Assembly: GCA_050331455.1 (NCBI GenBank)
Contig: JBHJGV010000007.1
Coordinates: 1 to 64,000 of the forward strand
DNA length: 64,000 nt
DNA from: CAYUYV01 sp050331455
GTDB taxonomy: Bacteria; Pseudomonadota; Alphaproteobacteria; JAJFIK01
Direction: 5' to 3'
Part shown: positions 17,696 to 25,526 of the stretch, one piece after another
Layout: each line of letters opens with the position of its first letter
How positions within the stretch are numbered: position 1 is the stretch's first letter
The notes under the pieces: generated by a model
What the model was told of the DNA's origin: nothing
Database searches by the model: none
Seen by the model: the letters and a program-made list of their open reading frames with translations, nothing else
Program-made: the position numbers and the translations under genes

Positions 17696-17724
17696 TTGAC
17701 CCCCTTGCGACCCCCGAGGATAAG
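17696..17724 (+). promoter_or_regulatory. Candidate sigma-70 promoter of the RTX gene
   Basis: TTGACC, a 17-base spacer and GATAAG match the housekeeping promoter pattern and stand about 95 bases upstream of the RTX start codon. This is a reading of the sequence only. Confidence 0.45.
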
Positions 17725-17817
17725 AACAAAGGAATGGCGTGATTGGCGGGCGCCGGATCGGTCTGCCACGACGTCTACGGAATAATCTCTCAAGCATTTG
17801 ATTACCGGGAGTTCATC

Positions 17818-20800
17818 ATGCAAGGCCAGACGGGCGGGATCTTTGTTCAAGGTACGGACCAAAACGATTCCATTGTTGGTTCGGACGGCGCCGATGTGCT
17901 CCGGGGGTGGTATGGCGATGACATCATCGAAGGCGGCGACGGCAACGATGTGCTGGACGGTCAGCGCGGCTCGGACCTGCTGATCGGCGGCGCCGGCAAT
18001 GACGTGCTGATCGCCGGCTCGGACGGCGGTGAGCCGGTGGTGGCCCAGGCCTTTAATCCCAATCAAGGGCGTAATGACGAGATCGATGCGATCACGAAGA
18101 CGCTGTATCCCGATCAGCCTTTCATCGCAGACGATCTTCTGGTCGGCGGGGCCGGTGCCGACCTGTTTCTGATCAAGCCGCAAATCAATGCCAAGGCGGA
18201 CATCATTGCCAAGCATACGGGCAGCGATGGGCGCATCAACTGGGCCGCGGTTGCCGGCGAAAACGACAATATCCATGACCACTGGGTCGGCCGGATCGCG
18301 ACCGACACCATCGTGGATTTCAGCCGGGCCGAGGGGGACAAGATCTTCGTCTATGGCCACACGGCGGCAATCTCCGTCAGCTATGACGACGTGGACAATG
18401 ATGGCGACCAGGAATCCATCATCGAGGTGATTTCCGACCAGCCCAATGGCGGCGCCCATGACAACGACAAGCTGGGCTATGTCATCGTCAACGGCGACAT
18501 CATCACGGCCGAGGACGTGCAGGTAAACACGTCGCCGACCTATGGCGTCGTCGAAACGATCAACGAGATTGCCGAGGCGGTCAGCCCGACGGGCGTGACC
18601 GATCCAACACCCAATTCAACGCAGACGGACAATCCCTTCGTCAATCTCGTGACCAAGGCGCCCGCCGGTGTCGAGCCCCCTTATGTGGAAAATCTCGAGC
18701 CCGTCCTGAAAGTTCAAGGGACGAATGACACCGTGACGGGCACCGGTGATGCCGAGATGATCAGCAAGGGCGCCGGGATCGAGGCTGCGGCCTCCCTTGG
18801 AGCACCGATTTCCTATTGGGATCTGAGCAGCGGCGAGAACGGTGTCTTCGACGATGCCGGAGGGGTTTCGAACGCCTTCTATTACATTCAGGACAATGGT
18901 CAGTCCTCGCTCCAGACGGGCTTCATCCCCATCATGCCCGGGCCGGACGGAGCCATGGCGCCCCTTTTCGGCGTACAGGAAGACAGCTTCGCCTATATCG
19001 CCCACAACGAAGCCTATGAAGTTCTGAACGGGACGATCACGGCCTGGTTCAACCCCATCGATCTGGGCGGCACACAGACTTTTCTGTCCAAGGATGGATC
19101 CGGTGCGCAGGGCGGCGGTCATTTCAAGGCCAGCGTGCTGGCCGACGGCAAGTTGAAGATCCGTTTTGCGGATGGCGAGGGCAAGGCCGACGGCGATTAT
19201 AACTTCGAGTGGGAAACCAAGGAGGCCGTGGTCACCGAAGGCGTGTGGCAGCATTTCGCCCTCTCCTTCACCAAGGACGGTGTCGAGGTTTTCCTCGATG
19301 GCGATAAGCTGGCCAACAATGATTTCAAACAGGTCGGCGGCTCCGAAGACGTTACGCTCGGGAATTACAAGGGCGCCTACATCATCGGCAACGATAAGCC
19401 GCTGGTGATCGGGGCCAGCGCCAGTTCCGTGAAGCTGGACGATACTGCAGAGTCCATGGGCATCGAGGACCGGCTGAACGATTTCTTCGAAGGCGGCATC
19501 ACCGATGTGGGCTTCTGGGGCGGCGATCTGCCCGAGGCGGCCCTGACCGGCGCCCAGGTTCGCGATCTCTACCAGAACGGTCCCGGCGATTTGTCCGAGG
19601 CCGGACCGGGTCTTGGGCCGGTCTATACGGTCAGTGACGATGTCCTCGACGGCGCCGCCGGCAACGACATGGTCGATGGCGGTCTGGGCAATGACGCCGT
19701 CCAGGGCGGCGCCGGCAACGACCTTGTTCTCGGCGGTTATGGCGACGATACGGTCGATGGCGGCACGGGCAACGACACCGTGATCGGCGGCGCCGGCAAC
19801 GACACCGTCAACGGCGGCGCCGGCAACGACCTGATCATCAGCCGCTCCGACGGGCGCGAACCGGTGATCGCCCAGTCTTTCGACCGGGACGACGACCCGG
19901 ACTACGATCTCGATTTCAGCACGCGCCTGCTCTATTCCTCCCAGGCCAATATGCCATCCGATGACATTCTGACCGGTGGAGCGGGTGCGGATGATTTCCG
20001 CATCGAGACGCTGATCAACGGCAAAGAACACATCATCAATCGCCATGTGAACGAAGACCGGACCATCAACTGGCAGGGAGTTGCCGGCGAAAACAACGAT
20101 GTGCACGACCACTGGGTCGACCGGATCGGGGACGACACGATCACCGACCTCAATCTTGGCGAGGGGGACTCCCTGACCATTGCCGGCCACACGACCGAGG
20201 TCTACCAGGTCGAATACAGCTTCGTGGACGGCAACAACAGTCTCGACACGATCCTTTACCTGCGCTCCAATCAGGGCAATGGCGGCGGCGCCCATAACCG
20301 GGACATTCTCGGCACGGTCACGGTCCTCGACGTTGAGCTCGACGAAGACGACTACACGGTAAACGCGGCGCCCTTCTACGGCATCGTTGAGACCATCGAT
20401 CAGTACAAGGAAGCCGTGACGCCGCTGATGCTTCCGGGCGAGACGGTTCCGGCCACCCTCGAAGGTCTCGATGTGGACGCCCAGGAGACCGAGATTCAGA
20501 CCATCTCGGAAATTCCCGATGAGGTCATGCCGGAACAGGACTTGCCCGACCCGAACGCCGCCGCGCCCTGCCCCGTCACGGGCGAGGCCGTGTGCCGGTG
20601 TAATTCCCGGGACGAGGACTGCGAGAACGAGATGGCCGGCACCCGCGGCCGCGACACGCTCAATGGCACGGACACCAGCGATTACATCCGCGGCATGAAC
20701 GGCAACGACAGGATGCGGGGCGGCGCGGCCAACGACCTGATCGATGGCGGCGGCGGCAACGACACGCTGGACGGCGGCACCGGCAATGACGACATGTTGG

Positions 20801-21918
20801 GCGGTAACGGCAATGACAGCCTCGATGGGGGCGACGGCGCCGACACCCAGGACGGCGGGACCGGCAATGACACCCTGACCGGCGAGGACGGCAATGATGT
20901 CCTCTTGGGCGGGGTCGGACGCGATGTCCTCAATGGTCAGAATGGAAACGATTTCCTGGACGGCGACCGGGGCAATGACACCCTGAACGGCGGCAACGGG
21001 AACGACCTGCTCGACGGCGGCGCCAACAACGATGTGCTCCAGGGGGATGACGGCAACGACACCCTGGCCGGCGGCGGCGGCAATGACGATCTCAGCGGCG
21101 GCGGTGACGACGACAACCTGACCGGCGGCGACGGCAACGACACCCTCGATGGCGGCAAGGGTGACGACACCCTCGACGGCGAGGACGGCCGTGACAGCCT
21201 CGTCGGGGCCGACGGCAGCGATGTCCTGAATGGCGGGTCCGGGGCCGATACCCTGTCCGGTGACCGGGGCAATGACCGATTGCGCGGCGAAGGCGGCCGG
21301 GACTCCCTGGATGGCGGCACCGGCAACGACACCCTTGAGGGCGGCGGCGACCGGGACCGGCTGATCGGTGCCGCGGGCAATGACCGGCTCGAAGGCGGCG
21401 ACGGCAACGACACCCTGGACGGCGGTAACAACAATGACCGCTTGCTTGGGGGTAATCAGAACGACGTGCTGCTCGGCGGCAATGGTCGCGATACCCTGGA
21501 CGGTCAGAACAACAATGATCGGCTCGAAGGCGGCGTGGGCAATGACACCCTGCGCGGCGGCGACGGCAGAGACACGCTCGACGGCGGCAGCGGCGGCGAC
21601 CGCCTCGAAGGCGGACGGGGCGCAGACCGGCTCATCGGCGGCGACGGACGGGATATCTTCGTCATCGGCAACAATTTTGGGCGCGACGTCCTGGTGGACT
21701 TCACCTCCGGCGCCGATCGCATCGATGCCCGAAATGTCACCAATCGGGACTTTGACGATTTCGATGTCGACGGAGACGGCGATATCGACCGCGCCGATGC
21801 CTCGGCCAGCCGGCTGGTCACCCTCTCCCGGGGCGATCTCATCCTCAGTTTCGAGGGCGGGGACCGGCTGACCATCGAGAATACGAGGGTTCTGGAAGAC
21901 AGCGACATCATGATCTGA
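17818..21918 (+). CDS. Large RTX (hemolysin-type calcium-binding repeat) protein with LamG domain
   Basis: The protein has 1366 residues and no N-terminal signal peptide, as usual for type I secretion substrates. In order: short RTX nonapeptides (about 15-65); a module M1 (about 65-255) with AVAGENDNIHDHWVGRI; a linker; a LamG/concanavalin-like domain (about 330-595); RTX repeats (about 610-670); a second copy M2 of the module (about 675-870) with GVAGENNDVHDHWVDRI; a cysteine-containing linker (about 910-945); roughly thirty GGxGxDxLx repeats (about 945-1280); and an acidic C-terminus with an EF-hand-like DVDGDGDIDRAD loop. The repeats bind calcium and fold outside the cell. Start ATG 17818 has GGGAG upstream. 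A type I-like secretion operon lies 3.6 kb downstream. The biological role (adhesin, enzyme carrier or toxin) is not evident. Confidence 0.88.
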   Translation: MQGQTGGIFVQGTDQNDSIVGSDGADVLRGWYGDDIIEGGDGNDVLDGQRGSDLLIGGAGNDVLIAGSDGGEPVVAQAFNPNQGRNDEIDAITKTLYPDQPFIADDLLVGGAGADLFLIKPQINAKADIIAKHTGSDGRINWAAVAGENDNIHDHWVGRIATDTIVDFSRAEGDKIFVYGHTAAISVSYDDVDNDGDQESIIEVISDQPNGGAHDNDKLGYVIVNGDIITAEDVQVNTSPTYGVVETINEIAEAVSPTGVTDPTPNSTQTDNPFVNLVTKAPAGVEPPYVENLEPVLKVQGTNDTVTGTGDAEMISKGAGIEAAASLGAPISYWDLSSGENGVFDDAGGVSNAFYYIQDNGQSSLQTGFIPIMPGPDGAMAPLFGVQEDSFAYIAHNEAYEVLNGTITAWFNPIDLGGTQTFLSKDGSGAQGGGHFKASVLADGKLKIRFADGEGKADGDYNFEWETKEAVVTEGVWQHFALSFTKDGVEVFLDGDKLANNDFKQVGGSEDVTLGNYKGAYIIGNDKPLVIGASASSVKLDDTAESMGIEDRLNDFFEGGITDVGFWGGDLPEAALTGAQVRDLYQNGPGDLSEAGPGLGPVYTVSDDVLDGAAGNDMVDGGLGNDAVQGGAGNDLVLGGYGDDTVDGGTGNDTVIGGAGNDTVNGGAGNDLIISRSDGREPVIAQSFDRDDDPDYDLDFSTRLLYSSQANMPSDDILTGGAGADDFRIETLINGKEHIINRHVNEDRTINWQGVAGENNDVHDHWVDRIGDDTITDLNLGEGDSLTIAGHTTEVYQVEYSFVDGNNSLDTILYLRSNQGNGGGAHNRDILGTVTVLDVELDEDDYTVNAAPFYGIVETIDQYKEAVTPLMLPGETVPATLEGLDVDAQETEIQTISEIPDEVMPEQDLPDPNAAAPCPVTGEAVCRCNSRDEDCENEMAGTRGRDTLNGTDTSDYIRGMNGNDRMRGGAANDLIDGGGGNDTLDGGTGNDDMLGGNGNDSLDGGDGADTQDGGTGNDTLTGEDGNDVLLGGVGRDVLNGQNGNDFLDGDRGNDTLNGGNGNDLLDGGANNDVLQGDDGNDTLAGGGGNDDLSGGGDDDNLTGGDGNDTLDGGKGDDTLDGEDGRDSLVGADGSDVLNGGSGADTLSGDRGNDRLRGEGGRDSLDGGTGNDTLEGGGDRDRLIGAAGNDRLEGGDGNDTLDGGNNNDRLLGGNQNDVLLGGNGRDTLDGQNNNDRLEGGVGNDTLRGGDGRDTLDGGSGGDRLEGGRGADRLIGGDGRDIFVIGNNFGRDVLVDFTSGADRIDARNVTNRDFDDFDVDGDGDIDRADASASRLVTLSRGDLILSFEGGDRLTIENTRVLEDSDIMI

Positions 21919-21951
21919 CGGCTGAAGTCCGTCACTTGCGGCACGCGAGAG

Positions 21952-21990
21952 AAAAGGGCCGATCCGGATCATCCGGATCGGCCCTTTTTT
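21952..21990. terminator. Strong, possibly bidirectional terminator after the RTX gene
   Basis: GGGCCGATCCGGAT and its exact complement flank a single base, with TTTTTT downstream and AAAA upstream. It sits 33 bases after the RTX stop and between two convergent genes, so it can serve both strands. Confidence 0.9.
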
Positions 21991-22075
21991 AAGCGGTATG
22001 CGGGTCAACGCCCGCCCTATGCACTGCCGGCGGAGGATCGAACGCAGAAGAGCGGTCAAAAAAGAGACGATGCGG

Positions 22076-22771
22076 TCAGGGGCGCTTCACGGCGATGATG
22101 GATTTGATCATGCCGAAGGACCTTTCATAGACGAGGTCGGCGTCCGGAAAGAGCGCCTGCATCTGCTCAATGGTGAGCAGGTAGAAATCCAGAATGCTGC
22201 GCTTTTTCGGCACGGCGCGGTAACAGGCGATTTGCAGGGGCCGCGGAAAGACCTGCACGATATTCGGCGTGATGGTGTGGCTTTCGACGATGAACCATTT
22301 ATAGGGCGTCTGAACGAAATAGCCCTTGCCGACCCGGCGGATTTCTTCGGCGAACGCCTTCTGGTGGGTCCACGCCATGGTTTCGAAGGCTTTCCGGTCG
22401 CGCATCGCCACCACCACATCCTTCGGCCCGGTGACATGCTCGATCACCGAGTTGGAATAAATGATGTCGTATTCCTTGTCCTTGAACGGCAGGCCTTCGG
22501 CCCCGTCCATGATGACATAGTCGTAACCATGGGTCCGGTGCGCGTATTCGAGTTCCGCCTTGTTGTAATCGGCGACGGTCACGTTTCGGTATCCCGGCAG
22601 CACCGAGGCGATGTGATCGCCCTTCCCGCCCCCCAGATCGAGCACCCGCTCGTCGGTGAGTTGGGAAAAGATGTCCCGGAACATTTGGGCCCGTTTGGCC
22701 CGGGCCTGTCTGGAATAGGCGTCGCGGACCTGAAGCAGGGGGTTCCAGGACGGTTTCGCTGCGGTCGCCAT
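22076..22771 (-). CDS. Class I SAM-dependent methyltransferase
   Basis: This 231-residue protein has a SAM-binding fold: VLDLGGGKGDHI (motif I, about residue 45), VADYNKAEL and then YDIIYSNSVIEHV (motif IV). The C-terminal half has FVQTPYKWFIVESH, a pattern I associate with small-molecule or lipid/glycan methyltransferases, but the substrate is unknown. The start ATG 22771 has GAGGG nine bases upstream; a GTG six bases earlier is also possible. It is convergent with the RTX gene and shares its terminator region. Confidence 0.8.
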   Translation of the reverse strand: MATAAKPSWNPLLQVRDAYSRQARAKRAQMFRDIFSQLTDERVLDLGGGKGDHIASVLPGYRNVTVADYNKAELEYAHRTHGYDYVIMDGAEGLPFKDKEYDIIYSNSVIEHVTGPKDVVVAMRDRKAFETMAWTHQKAFAEEIRRVGKGYFVQTPYKWFIVESHTITPNIVQVFPRPLQIACYRAVPKKRSILDFYLLTIEQMQALFPDADLVYERSFGMIKSIIAVKRP

Positions 22772-23287
22772 CGGCACATGCCCTCGATTGTCGATCGAAA
22801 AGTCGTGGAGACCGGGTCCCGGACCCGGTCGCGCACACCCCAAAATTGGCCGGACGCTAGCACTTCGCCGGGCCCATTGACAGTGAAAAACCCGCGGGTT
22901 CCGGGGGGATCGGCGGTCAGCCCCCACGGAATGCGGGACGTCGGCGCGGGGCCCTGGGCCCCGGCGGGACGGTTGGGTTTCCGGCGCGGGAACGGTCCCC
23001 GCCGGCCTTTGCCGCCCCACCGTCACCCGCGCGATCCGCCGGAGTGTTTGATCCGCAAAAAGATGATCGTGCCGGTGGGATCGTCCGCATCAGGCGGGTT
23101 TCAACCCGCCCTACGGTGCGGCTTCGTCTTCTGACGCACCAGTCCGCACACTGTTGCTTTGGCCGGCCGGGGTTCTCCGGCCGGTCTTTTTTTGTCGTGT
23201 GCCCGGGGGCACGTCTTTCGGACCTCAAGGGCTTTCCGGCTGCCCGGAGGGCGGTTAGACTGCCGGCAAACTGGGCGGGAGGCCGGC
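22772..23287 (+). other. Gene-free region with a REP-like hairpin and an orphan terminator
   Basis: No frame here is convincing. The region holds GGCGGGTTTCAACCCGCC at 23093-23110, a short perfect inverted repeat with the CCTACGG tail often seen around dispersed REP-type hairpins. It also holds a strong terminator-like hairpin at 23161-23193 pointing right, although no plus-strand gene ends before it. Start and control signals for the flanking divergent genes must also lie here. Confidence 0.55.
23161..23193 (+). terminator. Terminator-like hairpin without an upstream gene
   Basis: Complementary arms (GGCCGGCCGGGG and CCGGCCGGTC) around a TTCT loop are followed by TTTTTTT. On the plus strand no gene precedes it back to 22771, so it either ends an unrecognised short RNA or shields the TIR gene from upstream transcription. 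Confidence 0.6.
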
Positions 23288-24193
23288 ATGGCGCGGATTT
23301 TCATCAGCTATCGGCGAAATGACGAGGCTTTTGCGGCCGGGCGGGTTGCCGACACCTTGCGGGCCCGGTTCGGACGCCGGGCGGTGTTTTCGGATTCCGA
23401 GATCGTCGGCGGTGTGCGTTTTGCCGAGGATATTGCAGCGCGGCTCGCCGTGAGCGAAGTGCTGGTCGTGATCATCGGGGCGCGCTGGCTGGACATCCTG
23501 AAGGAGCGTGAGGCCGCAGCGGATGAAGAGGATTTTGTCCGCCTGGAAATCACCACAGCGCTGGAGCGGGGCCTGCCCATCGTGCCAGTCCTGCTTGAAG
23601 GCGCCACCTTGCCAAGCGCCAGCGCCCTGCCCCCGGACCTCGCCGGCTTTATCGATCACAATGCCCGGCGCGTGCGTACCCTGGAATTCGAAACCGATAT
23701 GGGGCCGGTGATTGGTGATGTCCGCGCCCATCTTGCCCACCGGAGCAGCCGGCGCCGGACCGCGGCGGCCACAGGGTTTGGGCTGGGCCTGATCGGCCTG
23801 ACCGCCGTCGGCGGCCTCTTGTGGCACGTGACCCGGCCGGCACCGGAGCCGGACTTTGTCCTCCAGGCCACGGGGGCGGACCGGCCCGAAGGTCAGGACG
23901 GCACGACCCGTTTCGTGTTCGCCCTGCGCCTGAAGGCGCCATTGCGCGAGGCCCTGTCCTTCACAGCCGCCGTCACCGGCGGCACGGCGGATGCGGAGGA
24001 TTTCACCGGGGGACGCCTGCCAAGGCTGAACGGGGAGCTTTCTCCGGGGGCGGACCGCATGCCCATCCTGATCGATGTGGCGGGCGACCGGGACATCGAA
24101 GCCGACGAGACATTCATTGTGACAGTGACCTTCAAGGCGCCTGCAAACCTCCCCGCCCTCACGGCAATGGGCACCATCCGCAATGATGATTAG
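23288..24193 (+). CDS. TIR domain, transmembrane, Calx-beta protein
   Basis: Residues 1-140 are a TIR domain (ARIFISYRRNDEAFAAGRVA; DSEI; EVLVVIIGARWLD). Glu87 in FVRLEITTAL sits where TIR NADases carry their catalytic glutamate. One membrane helix follows (about 161-183). Residues about 190-300 match a Calx-beta domain: RPEGQDGTTRFVFALRL, then ITYETFTV-like GDRDIEADETFIVTV. The TIR part should therefore face the cytoplasm and the Calx-beta part the periplasm. The start ATG 23288 has GGGAGG upstream. It faces a decayed second TIR gene. TIR proteins can act in immunity or signalling; which applies here is unknown. Confidence 0.82.
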   Translation: MARIFISYRRNDEAFAAGRVADTLRARFGRRAVFSDSEIVGGVRFAEDIAARLAVSEVLVVIIGARWLDILKEREAAADEEDFVRLEITTALERGLPIVPVLLEGATLPSASALPPDLAGFIDHNARRVRTLEFETDMGPVIGDVRAHLAHRSSRRRTAAATGFGLGLIGLTAVGGLLWHVTRPAPEPDFVLQATGADRPEGQDGTTRFVFALRLKAPLREALSFTAAVTGGTADAEDFTGGRLPRLNGELSPGADRMPILIDVAGDRDIEADETFIVTVTFKAPANLPALTAMGTIRNDD

Positions 24194-24262
24194 GCTCGGT
24201 CCGGACGGGCCCGGCGCCGTCGATGACGGGCGCGCCAGGGCGTGCTGTGCCGTGGGCCCACC

Positions 24263-25185
24263 CTAAGGGGTGGCTTGCGAGCGGGCGAAATCATAGGCGT
24301 CCTGATGATTGGGATCGAAAATGCCGCGCGCCTTGAGGCCGTCGAAGGCGGCCACAACCTCCGCCCAGGGCCGGGCACCGGCCGCCGCGACCCTAAAGAG
24401 GGACACCACGACATCGCGGGCAAACTGAACATTGGTCGGGTCCCGCGCGGCCAGATCCCGTGCGATCTCCAAGCCCTCTTCATAGGCCGCCAGGGCCTGA
24501 GCCATGGCCCCCTGGCGCAGCAGGGCATCGCCGTGCTCATTCAGGGCAAAACTCTGGAGCCGGAGGGCATTGGGCACGCCGCGGCGGACCAGTTCGGCAT
24601 AGATGGCGCGGGCGCGGGAGGCCTGCTGTGCCGCCTTGGCCGTCTCGCCGACCGCCCGGTAGTAGCGGGAAAAAGCGAGCGGGAGGCGGCCCTGTTCCTA
24701 GAGGAACCGGGTGTTGCGCGGCGCGAGGGCGAAGGCCGTGTCGATGAGAGCCTGGACGAAGGCCAGTTCGTCTTTCGCGGCGGAAGCGGCAGGGCCGTTT
24801 CATAAGCGCCCGCCGGCACATGGGGCGCGATGACCGGGATGATCCGGTGGCCCTTGCCCATGGCCTTGAAGGCCGCGATTTCCCGGTTCACCCAGTCGGA
24901 CGCGGCCGCGGCCGGCGAGCACAGGACGATGAGCCATTCGGCTGAGTCGAGCGCAGCGCGGATGCGCGCCGGCAGATCACTGCCCGCGGGCAGTTCATCC
25001 CGGTCCAGAAACACTGGGCGCAGGCGCTCCCGCGTCCCGAGATCCTGGACGAGGCGTTTCGGGACGCGGTAGTGCTCCAGATCGCGGTGCAGCCGCCGCG
25101 CGGCCCGGCCATCCCGGGTCGAATAACTAAGAAAGGCGAGATAGGCGCGCCCCGCGCCCCTTGCCGGTTCCATCCCCTGGATCAT
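24263..25185 (-). pseudogene. Decayed TIR plus TPR protein gene (frameshift and internal stop)
   Basis: From 25185 the frame codes for a TIR domain (YLAFLSYSTRDGRAARRLH; VFLDRDELPAGSDL; ASDWVNREIAAF with the usual glutamate). Near 24775-24800 the reading frame is lost. In the shifted frame a TPR-like sequence continues (DELAFVQALIDTAFALAPRN), is interrupted by a TAG at 24698-24700, then resumes (QGRLPLAFSRYYRAVG; YEEGLEIARDLAARDP) to a stop at 24263. One frameshift plus one stop indicate a pseudogene; a sequencing error alone would not explain both. It is convergent with the intact TIR gene. A truncated TIR-only product could still be made. Confidence 0.75.
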
Positions 25186-25526
25186 CCCAATTCCCTCCTG
25201 CGTATGCGGATAAACGCATCGTTTCCGGAATGGTAATACAACTGCCGGGGGATGGTGTCACGGCCCTGGCAGGGGGATGATACTTGCACGGCATGGGCGC
25301 ATGGCGCAGCCTTCAGCGGTCCGTAACGCGGAAAACACACTCAGGGGATGTAACTTCTCCCCCGTCCCTTGGATGGCTGGACGGGGGACGGCGGGGCCCG
25401 TTAGGTTAGGCCGAGAGTGGGTTCGGGGGCGCCCGGGAAGCGGCTTGTCCTCTTTATGGGACCCTTCGACAACCCACATCTAGGATCGTTTCGACGGGAC
25501 CTCGACTGTAACAGGGGGCGCATATC
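25186..25526. other. Intergenic region between the TIR relic and the secretion operon
   Basis: About 340 bases without a supported gene separate divergent transcription units. A CCCCCGTCC/GGACGGGGG inverted repeat with an 11-base loop lies at about 25359-25387. No clear promoter was recognised. Confidence 0.5.

Larger units (their letters stand above)
17389..17817 (+). other. Non-coding region upstream of the RTX gene, AT-richer than its surroundings
   Basis: After the terminator, about 375 bases carry no convincing gene. The stretch 17570-17730 is clearly less GC-rich than the flanks and contains a CCAAAC-N6-GTTTGG inverted repeat and a promoter-like sequence, listed separately. This looks like the control region of the large RTX gene. 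Confidence 0.6.

Noticed and set aside
20641..21660. Possible CRISPR or minisatellite array
   Set aside because: The repeats are 27-bp coding units for RTX nonapeptides in frame, with no constant spacers.
18616..22059. Minus-strand open frame of more than 1100 codons opposite the RTX gene
   Set aside because: It is the antisense of the RTX repeats. Periodic GC-rich codons leave that strand open; the product is a monotonous Val/Ala/Ile pattern with no ribosome-binding site.
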